From: Trichostrongylus colubriformis
Taxonomy: Eukaryota; Nematoda; Chromadorea; Rhabditida; Trichostrongylidae
Reading direction: 5' to 3'
Assembly: GCA_963978905.1 (NCBI GenBank)
Contig: OZ022260.1
Location: 18,588,334 to 18,652,333, forward strand
Length of the DNA: 64,000 nucleotides
Below the pieces are notes generated by a model. That model saw nothing but the letters and a program-made list of their open reading frames with translations. It ran no database searches and was not told where the DNA came from. The position numbers and the translations under genes were made by a program. How positions within the stretch are numbered: the first letter of the stretch is position 1; the number at the start of each line of letters is the position of its first letter. This document shows positions 12,089 to 23,680 of this stretch, piece by piece.

Positions 12089-12808
12089 GGCCGCTTTCAT
12101 ACTTTGCGACAATTGACGCCGGCAAAACAATGTGCTCGCGGCCGACCACACGGCTCTCTGACGACACACTCTAATTACAGCGCTCGAGTACCCATGCGAA
12201 TCTGTGGCGAAAGCGTGCGCAAATCTTGCCACACTTTGACACTTTGCTAAATTTCTCGCCACAGACGGGTTCTCGCCACGATCGCCATACTGGATTGCGG
12301 GATAGCTGGCTTCTTTCCTGCAGTTAGGCACGTTTTCTAACTGTCGGGGCTCTCCTAGATTTGTCTTAGCCCTTTTAGGAATGAAACTTTCGCAGCGTCG
12401 TCTACTCCTCCGTTTGGGTGTGTACCCTAACGTCAGCATTTCGCACGAAGTCGAGCGGAGTGCGACGCAGTGTGTGCGAGCCATGTGCGTCGCGGTAGTT
12501 GGGTCTTATTGTTAGAAAGATTAAACGGTAACGACAGGGGCGCGATACGCAGCTGAATCGCTTCGGAACCCAACAGCATGGCACCTTCAGCTCGTCCGCA
12601 TTGCTTCGCTTGCGACAGGCCGCGGTGCGAAATTTTGACATAAGGGTCCCACATCCTCCCTCTGTTCCCTGACCCCGCGGCAGCAAGCAGGTTCCGAAAA
12701 CGGCCAGCTATCTCACCCGTCATACTGTAGTTTCGTTCGGCTCTATAAACAAAGCGCATAGCCAGAGTGCCGCCGTCGCCAGCGGTGCCGCAAAGAATGG
12801 AAGCGGCC
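12089..12808. mobile_element. PIF/Harbinger-like element, non-autonomous
   Basis: The left end GGCCGCTTTCATACTTTGCG and the right end (reverse complement of GGCCGCTTCCATTCTTTGCG) form 20-bp inverted repeats with two mismatches. They are preceded by TAA and followed by ATA, a near match for the TWA target duplication of the superfamily. The 720-bp interior has long minus-strand frames without a DDE motif I can recognise. It shares its ends with the MITEs at 9.1, 38.6, 44.4 and 58.3 kb and could be the longer parent type. Confidence 0.7.
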
Positions 12809-15104
12809 ATAGTGTTGCAGCGACAATCGCCGTCAAAAATAGCATAAGGGTGATGAGAATCAGAATGAAATCAGCTATGGTTCCTTTCGTAGAAGTATTA
12901 TAGCTCTGGCAGAGCATGTCTGTCGATGGGCAAAACGCAGTGCAGGTAGTGATATACATGCATTTTGCACTTCCTATACTTCTTCTCGAATAACTCGGTA
13001 GGTCAAAAGCTGGTGCACTTACTGATGGTGAAAATCTCCTTAGAGGATTGGTTTCCTTTTTCAGATAAGGCTAGAAAGCCACAGTTCCTTCAAAAATGGA
13101 GGTATTTTTGACTGACCTGATACAGTGAACGACTACCACTGAGCAAATGAAGGCTTCTGTAGCCTTGCATTGTACAGCGGTCTTCGCGTGACCCAGATGA
13201 AAGTTTAGATCCGAGAAGTTAGTATAAGGTAAAACACAGGGTGGAGGAGACGTTTTTCAACAGCTGCCAACTGTTTTAACGTGGCTCCTTTTTTTATCGT
13301 GTCTTCCCACAGCCTCTCCCCACCCCCCTCGCCGGGAATCAGCGGTGGGAAGAAAGTATTACTTCCCGGTCCTCAGTTTTCGAACTCTGCTGAACTTTTT
13401 CTTCACTTTTGTAATATTAGACACTTCCTTAAGGCCGAATAGTAGTGTAGGGGCCGAATATGAAAAGAAATCCAACTGGTGAAATTATAACATAAGCAGT
13501 GCTAGTTGTAAATCGTAGAATCGTGCTTTCAGTTCGACATTATGCGAGGATTTCAAGCACGTCGCGAATGTTTCTCGTATAAGGTTAAAATTACTCTAAT
13601 CAGTAACCATACACTGGAATCTTTTTCAGCTCCGGTATGCACTGGTGAGTTTGAATTCCATCAGATTCGTGGTTCTGTAACCTTCGCGTGCGAGCATGGG
13701 CCCTCGCTATTAAATGATGACTTAGTGCGGCGCACGCCGCAATCCTAACGTAAAGGTATACGCCCCAGTAATGGGAACCGTTGAGATACGTGAGTAATCT
13801 AACAACGGTGACATCGTTGAGAACCGTTCAATGAGAAGATGCTTTAACGATCTCCTTCTGTTGGAATAGCATTTTTGCTAGATTTACTTATTCCCTTCTC
13901 GCATAGTATCTTGTGTTTGAAGCCCTGTTGGTTAGATATCCCATATTTCAATAAGCTCATGCTAAATTTTTCTAGGGCCAGGCTCAAAAAGCGCGGAGCA
14001 AGTAAAGTTCTGGCTCTTCACAACCTTGGTGTGTCTGCTGCTACTCCTTGTATTCACGGTGGCTATTCGACACGAAATGCGGGTGAGCGAAAGTGCTTTT
14101 GATCATGAGTTTCTCTGCCTGAATATTGCAAGCAGGGAAATACGCCAGTCACTGTAAGGCATACCTTGACACGGCATGGGTCCCTTCACGAATCGCTCTA
14201 CCTTGATGCCAGTGCGATTTCTGTCTTTTAAGGGAACCGTCCACAGAAATTAGAGATTCTTTCATTCTCGTGCAGTTCTGTTGTATTTGTTAACCATGGA
14301 GTGCATGAAAGGTTTCACGCGGAAAAAGTGGGTCTTGCAGAAAAACATCCCTTCTAGACTTCGTTCACGCTGACAAAATGGGCTGGGCGATGAGGGTTGT
14401 GGGGTAGAAGGGCGGCGGTCACGTGCTCGATACGTAATATAAGAGGGAAACGATAATCATCATCCAAACCATCAATGATCTAAAGGAATTGAAAGGCCGC
14501 CGCTTAATCCAAGCGACCCGCCCACGTTACCCGTGTCGATGGAATTTCGTGGGAATGTATCTCTAACAGATGTTTTTTTTCGTAAATTTTAATGGGTTCC
14601 GTAGTGAACAATACCAGGTAACCTTCTGGGAATAAGAAAAACCTAAATTTTTACTTTCACTTTTTTTGGACTCTTCCTTCAACGAGAACTATACTTCCAC
14701 AGGGCGGGTGAATGCTTGTCTAAGTGTGACTTTCTTTAAAGTAGCACCGACTCAAAAGGATGGGATAACTTCGAAATGTTTTTTACCCATTCTTCTGAGT
14801 ACAAATGTGTATATTTCAGCGAGAGGCTCAATATGGAGACAGAGCAGGGACACTCACAACGATTCAGCTTGCTCCCCGTCGCGGAAGCAGAGAAGTGGTA
14901 GGGAAGTTACAAAATGACAAGCTAGTATCTCAGCGCATTGTCCCCCTTTCCCTCTACACTGGACGTCCTGGCGACCGTGTTTAGTAAGAAATGTTAACCG
15001 CTCCCAAATCGTAAAACATTGCCTTGTATTCGATGCCTTTTCATTAATTGTTGTGATAAATGGTCGACTTGATTTATTTATGAATGTTGCATCTTTTTTT
15101 AATT
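12809..15104. other. Mostly empty; one possible minus-strand exon near 12,811-12,960
   Basis: The minus-strand frame 12,811-12,960 codes a cysteine-spaced stretch (CTAFCPSTDMLC) followed by a strongly hydrophobic segment (DFILILITLMLFLTAIVAA), like one helix of a membrane protein. It then reads straight into the Harbinger-like element. No partner exons were found. The rest of the stretch, to 15,104, shows nothing. Confidence 0.3.
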
Positions 15105-15158
15105 GTTTAGAAACCACCCGATTTTCCTCATGTTTGGAAACCACCCGATTTTCCTCAT
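15105..15158. repeat. 27-bp direct duplication
   Basis: GAAACCACCCGATTTTCCTC occurs at 15,110 and again at 15,137, with the same following AT. The copies are otherwise nearly identical, a simple local duplication. Confidence 0.8.
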
Positions 15159-15344
15159 ACAGTTTGGAAGAGCCATATTTTCATCTTAGTATACCGCAAA
15201 AAGAATTCCGAGGGTTTGCCCCACTCATAATGGATAACCTCATGAACCCTTCTTTTATACAGGGAATCCGTTCAACCTTCTCGAAGATCCTCGGCTCGCT
15301 TGGTGGCATTTGTTCCGCATTTTGAGCTTTGTTTGTTTCAGAAG

Positions 15345-15494
15345 GATATAGTTTATTCACTGTATACTAAAGGATCGGACCACCTCGTATCGTCCATCCT
15401 CCATTACATCACATCTGGCCTCTTGCATGCCACGAGTTCACACAATAGAGTATTCAACTTCATGATAATAGGAGACTTCAATACACAACAGTAA
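15345..15494 (+). pseudogene. Non-LTR retrotransposon endonuclease fragment
   Basis: The plus-strand frame ends in NFMIIGDFNTQQ. IIGDFN is the hallmark Asn-containing motif of the apurinic-like endonuclease of LINEs, preceded by a plausible strand segment (YTKGSDHLVSSILHYI). Sequence beyond the following stop is not recognisable, so only a scrap of ORF2 remains. The match is one short motif, hence modest confidence. Confidence 0.35.
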
Positions 15495-16480
15495 CACGAC
15501 ACAAGAACCGAGCGATACAACAAGTAGGCGACACGTAAAAGGAGAAGAGCACCAGGACGGTCAGGACGACGTGTCAGCTTGGTCACCCGTAACGGTCTCC
15601 CCGACTGAGCTCTTCGTCCTCGCTCCGCCCATTCCGATCGTCGAGTCGATGGATTGCGTCAGCATCGTCAGTCACATCGAGAATAAACATGATACCGAGA
15701 TAGGGATAAGCTGAATGATGCCCCACTTAGATAGGGCTGAGATAGGGTTACAAGGCTCAAATCACGAAAAAATACCCATACCCTAACAGTATATAAGAGA
15801 AAAATAAGTTTTTTTAATTATGGGGATATTGTGCAATACGACACAATGCGTCACAGCATGATTCACATGACGCAAGTGCTGAACTGGAACTTGTTGTCAT
15901 AACTTCGTGTTCGACGTCGACATCACCACTAAACTCTTAGACCAGATGCAATCACTAAGTGATAAAGAACAGTTGATTCAGCGCTCACTATAGCCTTTGC
16001 AACGAAGGAAGCCCGTCAAGCTGAGGTGATACCTTTCGATTGGCTTGCAATCCGCGTGGAGTTCGGCTGAAGATTAAGCGATATCGAAAGGCGATTCTGA
16101 AAATGTAGAATTGCATGTGGAGTGTCGCTGAATGGAAAAATGTGCAGAGAGAAGACCCACCGCGAGCGAGGTTGTGCGTTGCGGCCTTCGCCTTTAGGCG
16201 CGTTAGCGTGCTCATAGAAGGACGACAATGCTAGCTATGCATTCAATTACGTAGTCGCTTTTCGAGCAACTATATTTGATCTTCTACGGGGAAAAACCGA
16301 AAACATGCATGCTATTCAGTTTTGTGAAGCCGTTTTCACTGCAATGAAATAGCCAGTCAACTGGTAATTGGTAAATTCTACAGAAAGAACGTAAGGAAAC
16401 AAATCCTTTGCGGATAACGGGTTGTGCAGCATCAAACAAGCTGTTGAAAATCAACGTTGTGTACTCAGTAATATTACTTT
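15495..16480. other. No gene seen
   Basis: Anonymous sequence with chance frames and no inverted repeats noticed. Confidence 0.4.
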
Positions 16481-18115
16481 ATATAATCGGCTAAGTGTGT
16501 CTGTTGGTGTGTCTGTGTGTGTGTGTGTCTGTTTGACCGGAAATTCATATCTCGCGTCGCAACAAAGCTGGGACCCTGGAATTTACAAGTGATATAGGGG
16601 GTGGTAAGGGCACCAGAACGGTGATGGACCAAAAGTGATAGCAGCTGATAAGGGCTGATAAGGAGCGTCAAAAGACAAATATGGCCAAATCCGTTTCCCT
16701 ATTCGGATCGATGTTAGAGCACCGACGTTCATAGGTGTTTCAGGGGGTGGGACGGGTACATAAATGGTGGGTGATCCAAACCGATAACGCTTGATAAGAT
16801 TCGATAAGGAGCTTCAAAAGACAAATATGGCCAAATCCGTTTCCCCATTCGGGTCGATCCTAGAGCACCGACACTCATAGGTGGTTTAGGGGGTGGGACG
16901 GGTACATAAATGGTGGGTGATCCAAACCGATAACGCTTGATAGGATTCGATAAGGAGCGTCAAAAGACAAATATGGCCAAATCCGTTTCCCCATTCGGGT
17001 CGATCTTAGAGCACCGACACTCATAGGTGGTTTAGGGGGTGGGACGGGTACATAAATGGTGGGTGATCCAAACCGATAACGCTTGATAGGATTCGATAAG
17101 GAGCGTCAAAAGACAAATATGGCCAAATCCGTTTCCCCATTCGGGTCGATCTTAGAGCACCGACACTTATAGGTGGTTTAGGAGGTGGGACGGGTACATA
17201 AATGGTGGGTGATCCAAACCGACAACGCTTGATAGGATTCGATAAGGAGCGTCAAAAGACAAATATGGCCAAATCCGTTTCCCCATTCGGGTCGATCCTA
17301 GAGCACCGACACTCATAGGTGGTTTAGGGGGTGGGACGGGTACATAAATGGTGGGTGATCCAAACCGATAACGCTTGATAGGATTCGATAAGGAGCGTCA
17401 AAAGACAAATATGGCCAAATCCTTTCCCCATTCGGGTCGATCTTAGAGCACCGACACTCATAGGTGGTTTAGGGGGTGGGACGGGTACATAAATGGTGGG
17501 TGATCCAAACCGATAACGCTCGATAGGACTCGATAAGGAGCGTCAAAAGACAAATATGGCCAAATCCGTTTCCCCATTCGGGTCGATCTTAGAGCACCGA
17601 CACTCATAGGTGGTTTAGGAGGTGGGACGGGTACATAAATGGTGGGTGATCCAAACCGATAACGCTTGATAGGATTCGATAAGGAGCGTCAAAAGACAAA
17701 TATGGCCAAATCCGTTTCCCCATTCGGGTCGATCCTAGAGCACCGACACTCATAGGTGGTTCAGGGGGTGGGACGGGTACATAAATGGTGGGGGATCCAA
17801 ACCGATAACGCTTGATAAGATTCGATAAGGAGCGTCAGAAGACAAATGTGGCCAGACCCGTTTCCCCATACGGATTGATCTTAGAGCGTCGACACTCATA
17901 GGTTTTGTGAGGGGTGGGACGGGCACATCAATGGTGGGTGATCCAAATTGATCGGTTGATAAAGGCTGATAAGGAGTGTCAAAAGGCTAATGTCACCAGA
18001 TCCGTTTCGCTCTTCTGGCTAACAATGGAATATTCACATTCACAGGGGTACGAGAACCTCAGTGGTGACTTTTCGAAACTGATAACGGCTTACAGGGGCT
18101 GATAAGACCCATCAG
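16481..18115. repeat. Tandem satellite, 146-bp unit, about 10 copies
   Basis: The phrase GTGATCCAAACCGATAACGC recurs with starts at 16,771, 16,917, 17,063, 17,209, 17,355, 17,500, 17,646, 17,792 and 17,938, a period of 146 bp (one unit is 145 bp after a single-base loss). Central copies are nearly identical, while the outermost copies on both sides are clearly diverged, as expected from unequal exchange. It is preceded by TATATAATCGGCTAAGTGTG and a (GT)n stretch at 16,481-16,535, which also borders a single inverted relative at about 41,925-42,035. No coding role is apparent. Confidence 0.95.
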
Positions 18116-18651
18116 GAGGTGGGGAAGGGATAAAATCCGGTACATCACTTACTACTACCATACGACTGCTATTGTCAGAGCGTCTGATGCTCAGTGTCAT
18201 TGGATGAACATATTTTGTTTGTGTTCTGATATCTGCTGCCGATGTATCGACCACTAAATTAGCTAGCGTTCCGAATAATGATGCATGTCTTTTGATACTG
18301 CGATTTACGTGGATGATCAAGACATGATGTAGATTTGTGATGGTAAAGCAAGGGATTCATCCTCTCATGCTGTGCCAGCAACAACACTGGGTATCGACCG
18401 CTAGACTATGTGAAATTCGGAATAGTGGTGAATGTTTACAAAAACGATGAGCATAGATAACTGGCATATGGATCTACCACCAATATATAGGAAATAGGTG
18501 CTCAGCAAATGAACGAATTGCTACCAATTGATGCAGTAGAATCCAAAACTGTCGATCCCTAAACTATCCAAACTCCCAATAGCGACCACATCAGCCGAAG
18601 GGTTAAAGATCAGTGGGCAAACATATGTCCTTCCTAATCCATTTACTTTGA
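18116..18651. other. No gene seen
   Basis: Anonymous sequence; no structure recognised. Confidence 0.4.
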
Positions 18652-18894
18652 CCAGTTGGGCTGGCGCACACTACTGCGCGCATCAGACAGGCGAGCACGC
18701 AAAATGAGTTTGATCGATATCAATTGTTGGGTATGATCATTCACACGGTTTGCTAAGAGAGACCTCCGCAGAAAAAGGGAAAGGGAAACGGAATCCCGTG
18801 AATTCCATCTTTCCCCATATCAATCGATATCGATCATGCTCATTTTGAGTGTTGAACTGTTTGATGCGCGCAGTAGTGTGCGCCAGCCCAACTG
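18652..18894. repeat. Fold-back with arms of about 75 bp
   Basis: Left arm 18,652-18,726 (beginning CCAGTTGGGCTGGCGCACAC) is matched in reverse complement by 18,820-18,894 with few differences. The loop of about 93 bp contains GGGAAAGGGAAACGG. The outer half is nearly perfect and GC-rich, while the inner half ends in ATCGATAT repeats. A transcript would form a long stable hairpin. Confidence 0.88.
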
Positions 18895-18895
18895 G

Positions 18896-19009
18896 TGTAA
18901 TGTTAAGAACAGAAAGAAGATCAATCTGCTTCATTTCTCTGACCACGGATACTGTAACATCAAGAACAGAAAAGGGATCAATCCGCTTCATCTCCCTGAC
19001 CACGGATTG
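18896..19009. repeat. 57-bp tandem duplication
   Basis: Two head-to-tail copies starting TGTAA at 18,896 and 18,953, sharing AAGAACAGAAA, GATCAATC, GCTTCAT and CTGACCACGGAT with about six differences. They adjoin the right arm of the preceding fold-back. Confidence 0.85.
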
Positions 19010-19029
19010 GATGTCTTCAATATATAAGA

Positions 19030-22000
19030 TGGTAGCACATTAAGCCATCTAGCTCCACGAAACCATACGGTATTGCCATCCTGTCAAATAGGTTCCTCAA
19101 TGCCCAGAAACTAGTACGCTTCCTGCAAGCCTTAAAAATCCAATATTTAGAAGCTTTGAATCTGGTCTCGTTTTTTAATACTTTGAAACAAAAGATAACA
19201 TCATGTATTATTCCTCGATAAAGCAAGCTTTTGAGATTGAAAAGTTTCAGTCTTTCTCGATAACATGGAAAGCGTTGGTGTTAGGAAAAGTTTTACGAAG
19301 CAGTACTTCGAAGAAGACCTGTCGAACTTGTTCTACTTTGGCATGATACCTTTTTGGTGAACGGACTCTAAATCTGTGACGCATACTCCAGTATTGGAAT
19401 CACATATGCTCTGCAGACTGAGATAAATTGAAGCCTTATAAATTGAAGCGAACGTTCCTGAAGATGACGAGCAGAGCTGCAAACGTTCTCTTCACGACCG
19501 CCTCGATGTGAATGTCGAATTTCAAATCATTTTTGAAAAGATTTCTTATTAGGTTGGAACATAATTTCTGTTACACAATGACGAAAAATTTCAAATTTAT
19601 TTTTCTTTATTTGTGTCTGTCTTCGGTTAACAAGATATGTACCATTATAATCAACAATATATTGCCAGTGAGTAGGGAGATAATAGATGCCTCGCTTGTA
19701 GAAGCCTGGGGATTTCTGGTCGAAGAAAGTCAGGAGGTCTATTTTGACATCATCGCCACCTTTGAACTGCCGTCCGTCGAGGAAGTGGGTCAGAGATCGC
19801 AATAGGTGGTAGTCAGATGGGGCCATGCCCGGAGATTACGGTGGACGGGGAGCTTCATCCAACCAAGGTCCTGGATCTTTTGACACGTCAACTTTGCCAC
19901 ATGTGGGTGAGTGTTGTAGTGGAGGAAGAAGACTCGGTCCATTTTTTCGGTAAGTTTTGCAGCTACGGTGTCTAGTTGCCTGCAGTAGAGATCGGCGGTG
20001 ACTGTCGTGTTAAATGGCAATTTTTCGCCATTTTTTTGAAAAATTTTTTTTGAATTTTTTTCTCTTTGCAATTTTTTGAAATTTTTTCCTGTTTCAATTT
20101 GAGTCGATCGAGCCATCGGGTTACCGCCATATGAGAGACAGTACCTGGGCCCATCGTCTGGTTAGGGGCCTTGCATGCTGAGGAACCGGGGCGGTGTTCG
20201 TGAATTTCGTACCTCACGCGAAATTGTCGTAGATTCACTGCTGGTTGAAGCCATAGAGAATATGAATGTGTTAATCAGTAGTCCTTTTCACTCGCTTTAT
20301 ATACCCCCCACTACCGAATATTCCAGAAGCTTCCACAGTTTTCCACAAGAAAAATGAAAAGTGTAACAGAAATTATGTTCCAACCTGATAGATCTCGTAT
20401 CTCCTCGAAAGGTCAACGTAACCGTCAAAACTTAAATCTATATTTCAGGCATTTCCGATGTAGAGTAATGATGTTTTCTATGAATTTACAGGTATTAACT
20501 GTTGCCCAGACCACCATACGCGAGACAGGGTAAGAGGTGAGCGTACCTCATCACGGTTACCGTTATTACAAGTCCCATAAATTTTGATATCGCCAGCTAT
20601 CTGCTATTTTGCACTCTAATTGAGGGGCGCGTTTTTAGTGTAGAGGGCAATTCATACGTATAAGCTAAGAATAGAATAGGTGACAATACACCTTCTTGAG
20701 GCACACCACACGGACAAGCATGGCAATTAGAGAACGAATTTTCAACATTGACGCATGCTCTACCACTCAAATACGATTGAATCCATATCAGTAAAGTGTA
20801 GTTTATGCCAAGTTCGTCAACTTTTGTGGACAGTTTTCGATGACTGACTTTGTCAAAAGCCTTGGAAAGATCGAAATAGATGACGTCTACAGAGTTCCCT
20901 TACTCAAGGCGAGACTCCAGTCATAGAAACAGTCGGCCAGCTGGGTTACCGTGGAAGCTCTAGAAGTGAAACCGTGCTGCTATACTGATACAAGGTTGCC
21001 TGCAGACAACCAACTCATTAATCTATCTCTTATCATTGAAAGTGGTTTGTAAAGAGCAAAAGCACTCTCTTCTGAACAATCGGTGGGATTCCATTAAAGC
21101 TCGCGGACACGGAATTCTTCAACGACAGTAGCACCAACAAAACATCTTTTGGTTGAAATGTAAAGTTGCACTGGGGACGGAGAACAACACTGTGAGTTCG
21201 TCCCATATTATTCTCGGTGTTAAAACTGAAGCGAAATATTTGGCTAGTGCTTCGGCTTTTTCCCTATCGCTCGCATATTTGGTGCCATCTTCATCCAAAA
21301 GTACAGGAAATTTAGTTTGGATTACATTTTAAATTTCATTTTGTTACGAGCTAGAGAAAAAACAGATTTGCTATAAATTCTCACTAGAGCGCTTTTTTTT
21401 TTCTATTAGCCAAAAATCTACTTAGATGGTGATCCAACTCCAAGCATAACCTTTGGTACTCAGGCTCTGACAAAGCATCATGGAACCTCTCAAATAAAAA
21501 AGTTTTGATTCATCAAATTAGAAAATGTTCAGAAAAACGCTTCTTCGATCTTTTCTGGAAATGTAAAGGGACGCACATCGCCATTCCAAGGTATATAACA
21601 CGACAGTACCGTATATACAAGTCAACCATTGAGTAGAAATCCTCAAGGGTTTCCCACCAGTCAGTGAAAGACAGATTTACGGATAGAGCAATATAGTCTG
21701 CTCTTTTTAAATCTGGAAGTGGAATTTGTAGAGACGTCGGAGCAGATACTTGAAATTCAAACGAAATGAAGTTATGATCAGATGAGGAGAACGGCGGGAG
21801 TATCGAGATTTCACTAATGATAGTAGCAGAGGCGAGTATGATGTCCAAGATCGAGCCAGCCCTAGTCGGTTTCAAGCAACTCCAAAAAATTTTTAGAGAC
21901 AGCGTTTTTAGCAGTATACGTGTTCCAATCGATGTCGTTGGTTGAAGTCTCCCAGAACAAGTATGTCCTATTAATTAGGCAAAGCTCTAGTAGGAAGTCA

Positions 22001-22043
22001 ATCAAGGTTTCATCATCACGAGCACTGGAACTGGGAGGTCGTC
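19030..22043 (-). mobile_element. Non-LTR retrotransposon (CR1/Jockey-like LINE), decayed
   Basis: Reading on the minus strand from 22,043 down: an endonuclease C-terminus with SILDIILA then PPFSSSDHNFISFEF (the SDH catalytic block) at 21,875-21,750; reverse transcriptase with DVIYFDLSKAFDKVSHRKL and CGVPQEGVLSPILF around 20,900-20,680; and a C-terminal part with ILEYAS (near 19,390) and FCFKVLKNETRFKASKYW at 19,226-19,040. This order is that of a CR1/Jockey-type ORF2. It has frameshifts and stops and appears 5'-truncated against the repeat at 22,047. A mariner interrupts it at 19,549-20,388. It is dead. Confidence 0.85.
19549..20388 (-). mobile_element. Mariner transposon, 840-bp deleted copy
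   Basis: Terminal repeats TTAGGTTGGAACATAATTTC (left) and the near-perfect reverse complement at the right are flanked by TA duplications (19,547-19,548 and 20,389-20,390). The minus strand carries transposase pieces: RQFRVRYEIHEHRPGSSA, FLHYNTHPHVAKLT (second catalytic block, with Tyr where Asp is required) and MAPSDYHLLRSLTHFLDGRQF (third block). At 840 bp it is shorter than a full mariner (about 1.3 kb), so the transposase middle is largely deleted. It lies within the LINE. Confidence 0.93.
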
Positions 22044-22248
22044 TAACAAGGAAAGGCTCCCGGGTCACCGTGGCCATTCAAAATGAGTTGTATATACTCC
22101 TATGCAGTTTCGAACGGGGATCTCAAATCTGCCCTCCAAATCTGCTAAACGATTCTGGAAAGGAAGTTACGGAGGCCTGAAAGTCCTGAAAGATACGGCG
22201 CAAAGCGCAGGTGCTGGTCGTATATGGCTCGAGAACAAATGCTGGCAA

Positions 22249-22320
22249 TGGTTGGATGGAGCAGCTGGTAGCGTGATGGGCTACTAATTGGGGCATGAAG
22301 GTTCGAATCCTTGATGCATG
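22249..22320 (+). other. tRNA-like module with A and B boxes
   Basis: TGGAGCAGCTGG fits the pol III A-box (tRNA D-arm) and GGTTCGAATCC is a perfect B-box (T-arm), about 40 bp apart as in a tRNA. Acceptor and anticodon stems are poor, so it is not a functional tRNA gene. An inverted copy lies in the right arm at 23,605-23,680 with the same boxes. Confidence 0.55.
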
Positions 22321-23604
22321 TGCTAATTTTGCTTCTTCGATTGTGAGGAATTTGGCGTTGTTGCGTAAAATGACTATGATATTCGTGTTCAGGGGCCCGA
22401 ACTACCCCTCTGTGCGAATTTTCAGCCAAATCGAGTTTTTGCACAACTTCGGAAAATTGGGGGTGCCGAGGGGATAAGTAGTAGTTTTTGAATTTTTTTC
22501 TACAAAAAATCATGCAACCTGAACAAAGACAATCTAGACATATCTATTACACATGTTCATGACAAATATGGGCGTAACAGGCGTCATATAAGGGCATTTT
22601 CCCGGCAAGGGTCAACGACTTCTCCTTCGCTGAATGGGCTGCCAACCAATAGCCCATGAATTTTTCCGAAATTCGGTCAAGACTCGAATTGGCTAAAAGC
22701 TTGTACAGTGGGGAAGTTTGGTCCCATAAAAACGAAAATGGATCTGATTTTTCGCGAATACGTCTGGCTCGCGCGCCATAGACTTCCGAACGTACCCTGT
22801 AATAGACCTGTAGATTCATGAAACGCTCTGTAACTCCGCTCCCCGGCCATTCAAAATCAATTGTGTACGTGTCTATGTAGTTTTAAACGGGGATCTCAAT
22901 TCTGCTTTCCAAATCTGCTAAACGATTTTGGGAGTGAAGTTATGGAGGTTTTTCTGAACAAATAATACTATTACGAGGTAAGTTCGGGAGCCCATAGCGC
23001 GCGAGCCAGTCGCTCTCGTGCAGAACCAGTGTGTTTTTCGTGTTCAGGGAATAAAATTATCCCAAGGAAGAGGTTTTTAGCCATTTCGAAAACTTGTCCG
23101 AATTTCGGAAAAATTCATGGGCTATTGGTTGGCAGCCCATTCAACGAAGGAGAAGTCGTTGACCCTTGCCGGGAAAGTGCCCTTATATGACGCCTGTTAC
23201 GCTCATATTTGTCATGAACATCTGTAATAGATATGTCTAGATTGTCTTTGTTCAGGTTGCATGATTTTTTGTAGAAAAAAATTCAAAAACTACTATTTAC
23301 CCCCTCGGCACCCCTAGTTTTCCGAAGTTGGGCCGAAAACTCGATTTGGCTGAAAATTTGCACAGAGGGGTTATTCGAGCCCCTGAGCACGAATATCATA
23401 GTCATTTTACGCAACAACGCCAAATTCCTCACAATCGAAGAACAATAGGGTAAAAAAGATGGGCAGAATGTTCACTTATGCAGGAAAGAACCAATAACAG
23501 ATTACTCATTAGTGGGGGGCTGGGATGCTTTGATGAAGCGTAAAAGCGTTTTGCAAGCGTTTAGAAAACACTCAAAGCAAAACCAAAGTTAGCACATGCA
23601 TCAA

Positions 23605-23680
23605 GGATTCGAACCTTCATGCCCCAATTAGTAGCCCGTCACGCTACCAGCTGCTCCATCCAACCACTGCCAGCTTTAGT
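23605..23680 (-). other. tRNA-like module, mirrored copy
   Basis: On the minus strand this has the same order as the plus-strand copy at 22,249: GGAGCAGCTGGTAGCGTGAC, then GGTTCGAATCC. It is produced by the palindromic structure of the element. Confidence 0.5.

Noticed and set aside
16500..18115. CRISPR array or gene from the regularly spaced repeat
   Set aside because: Whole units are alike with no unique spacers, and the context is eukaryotic; it is a plain tandem satellite.
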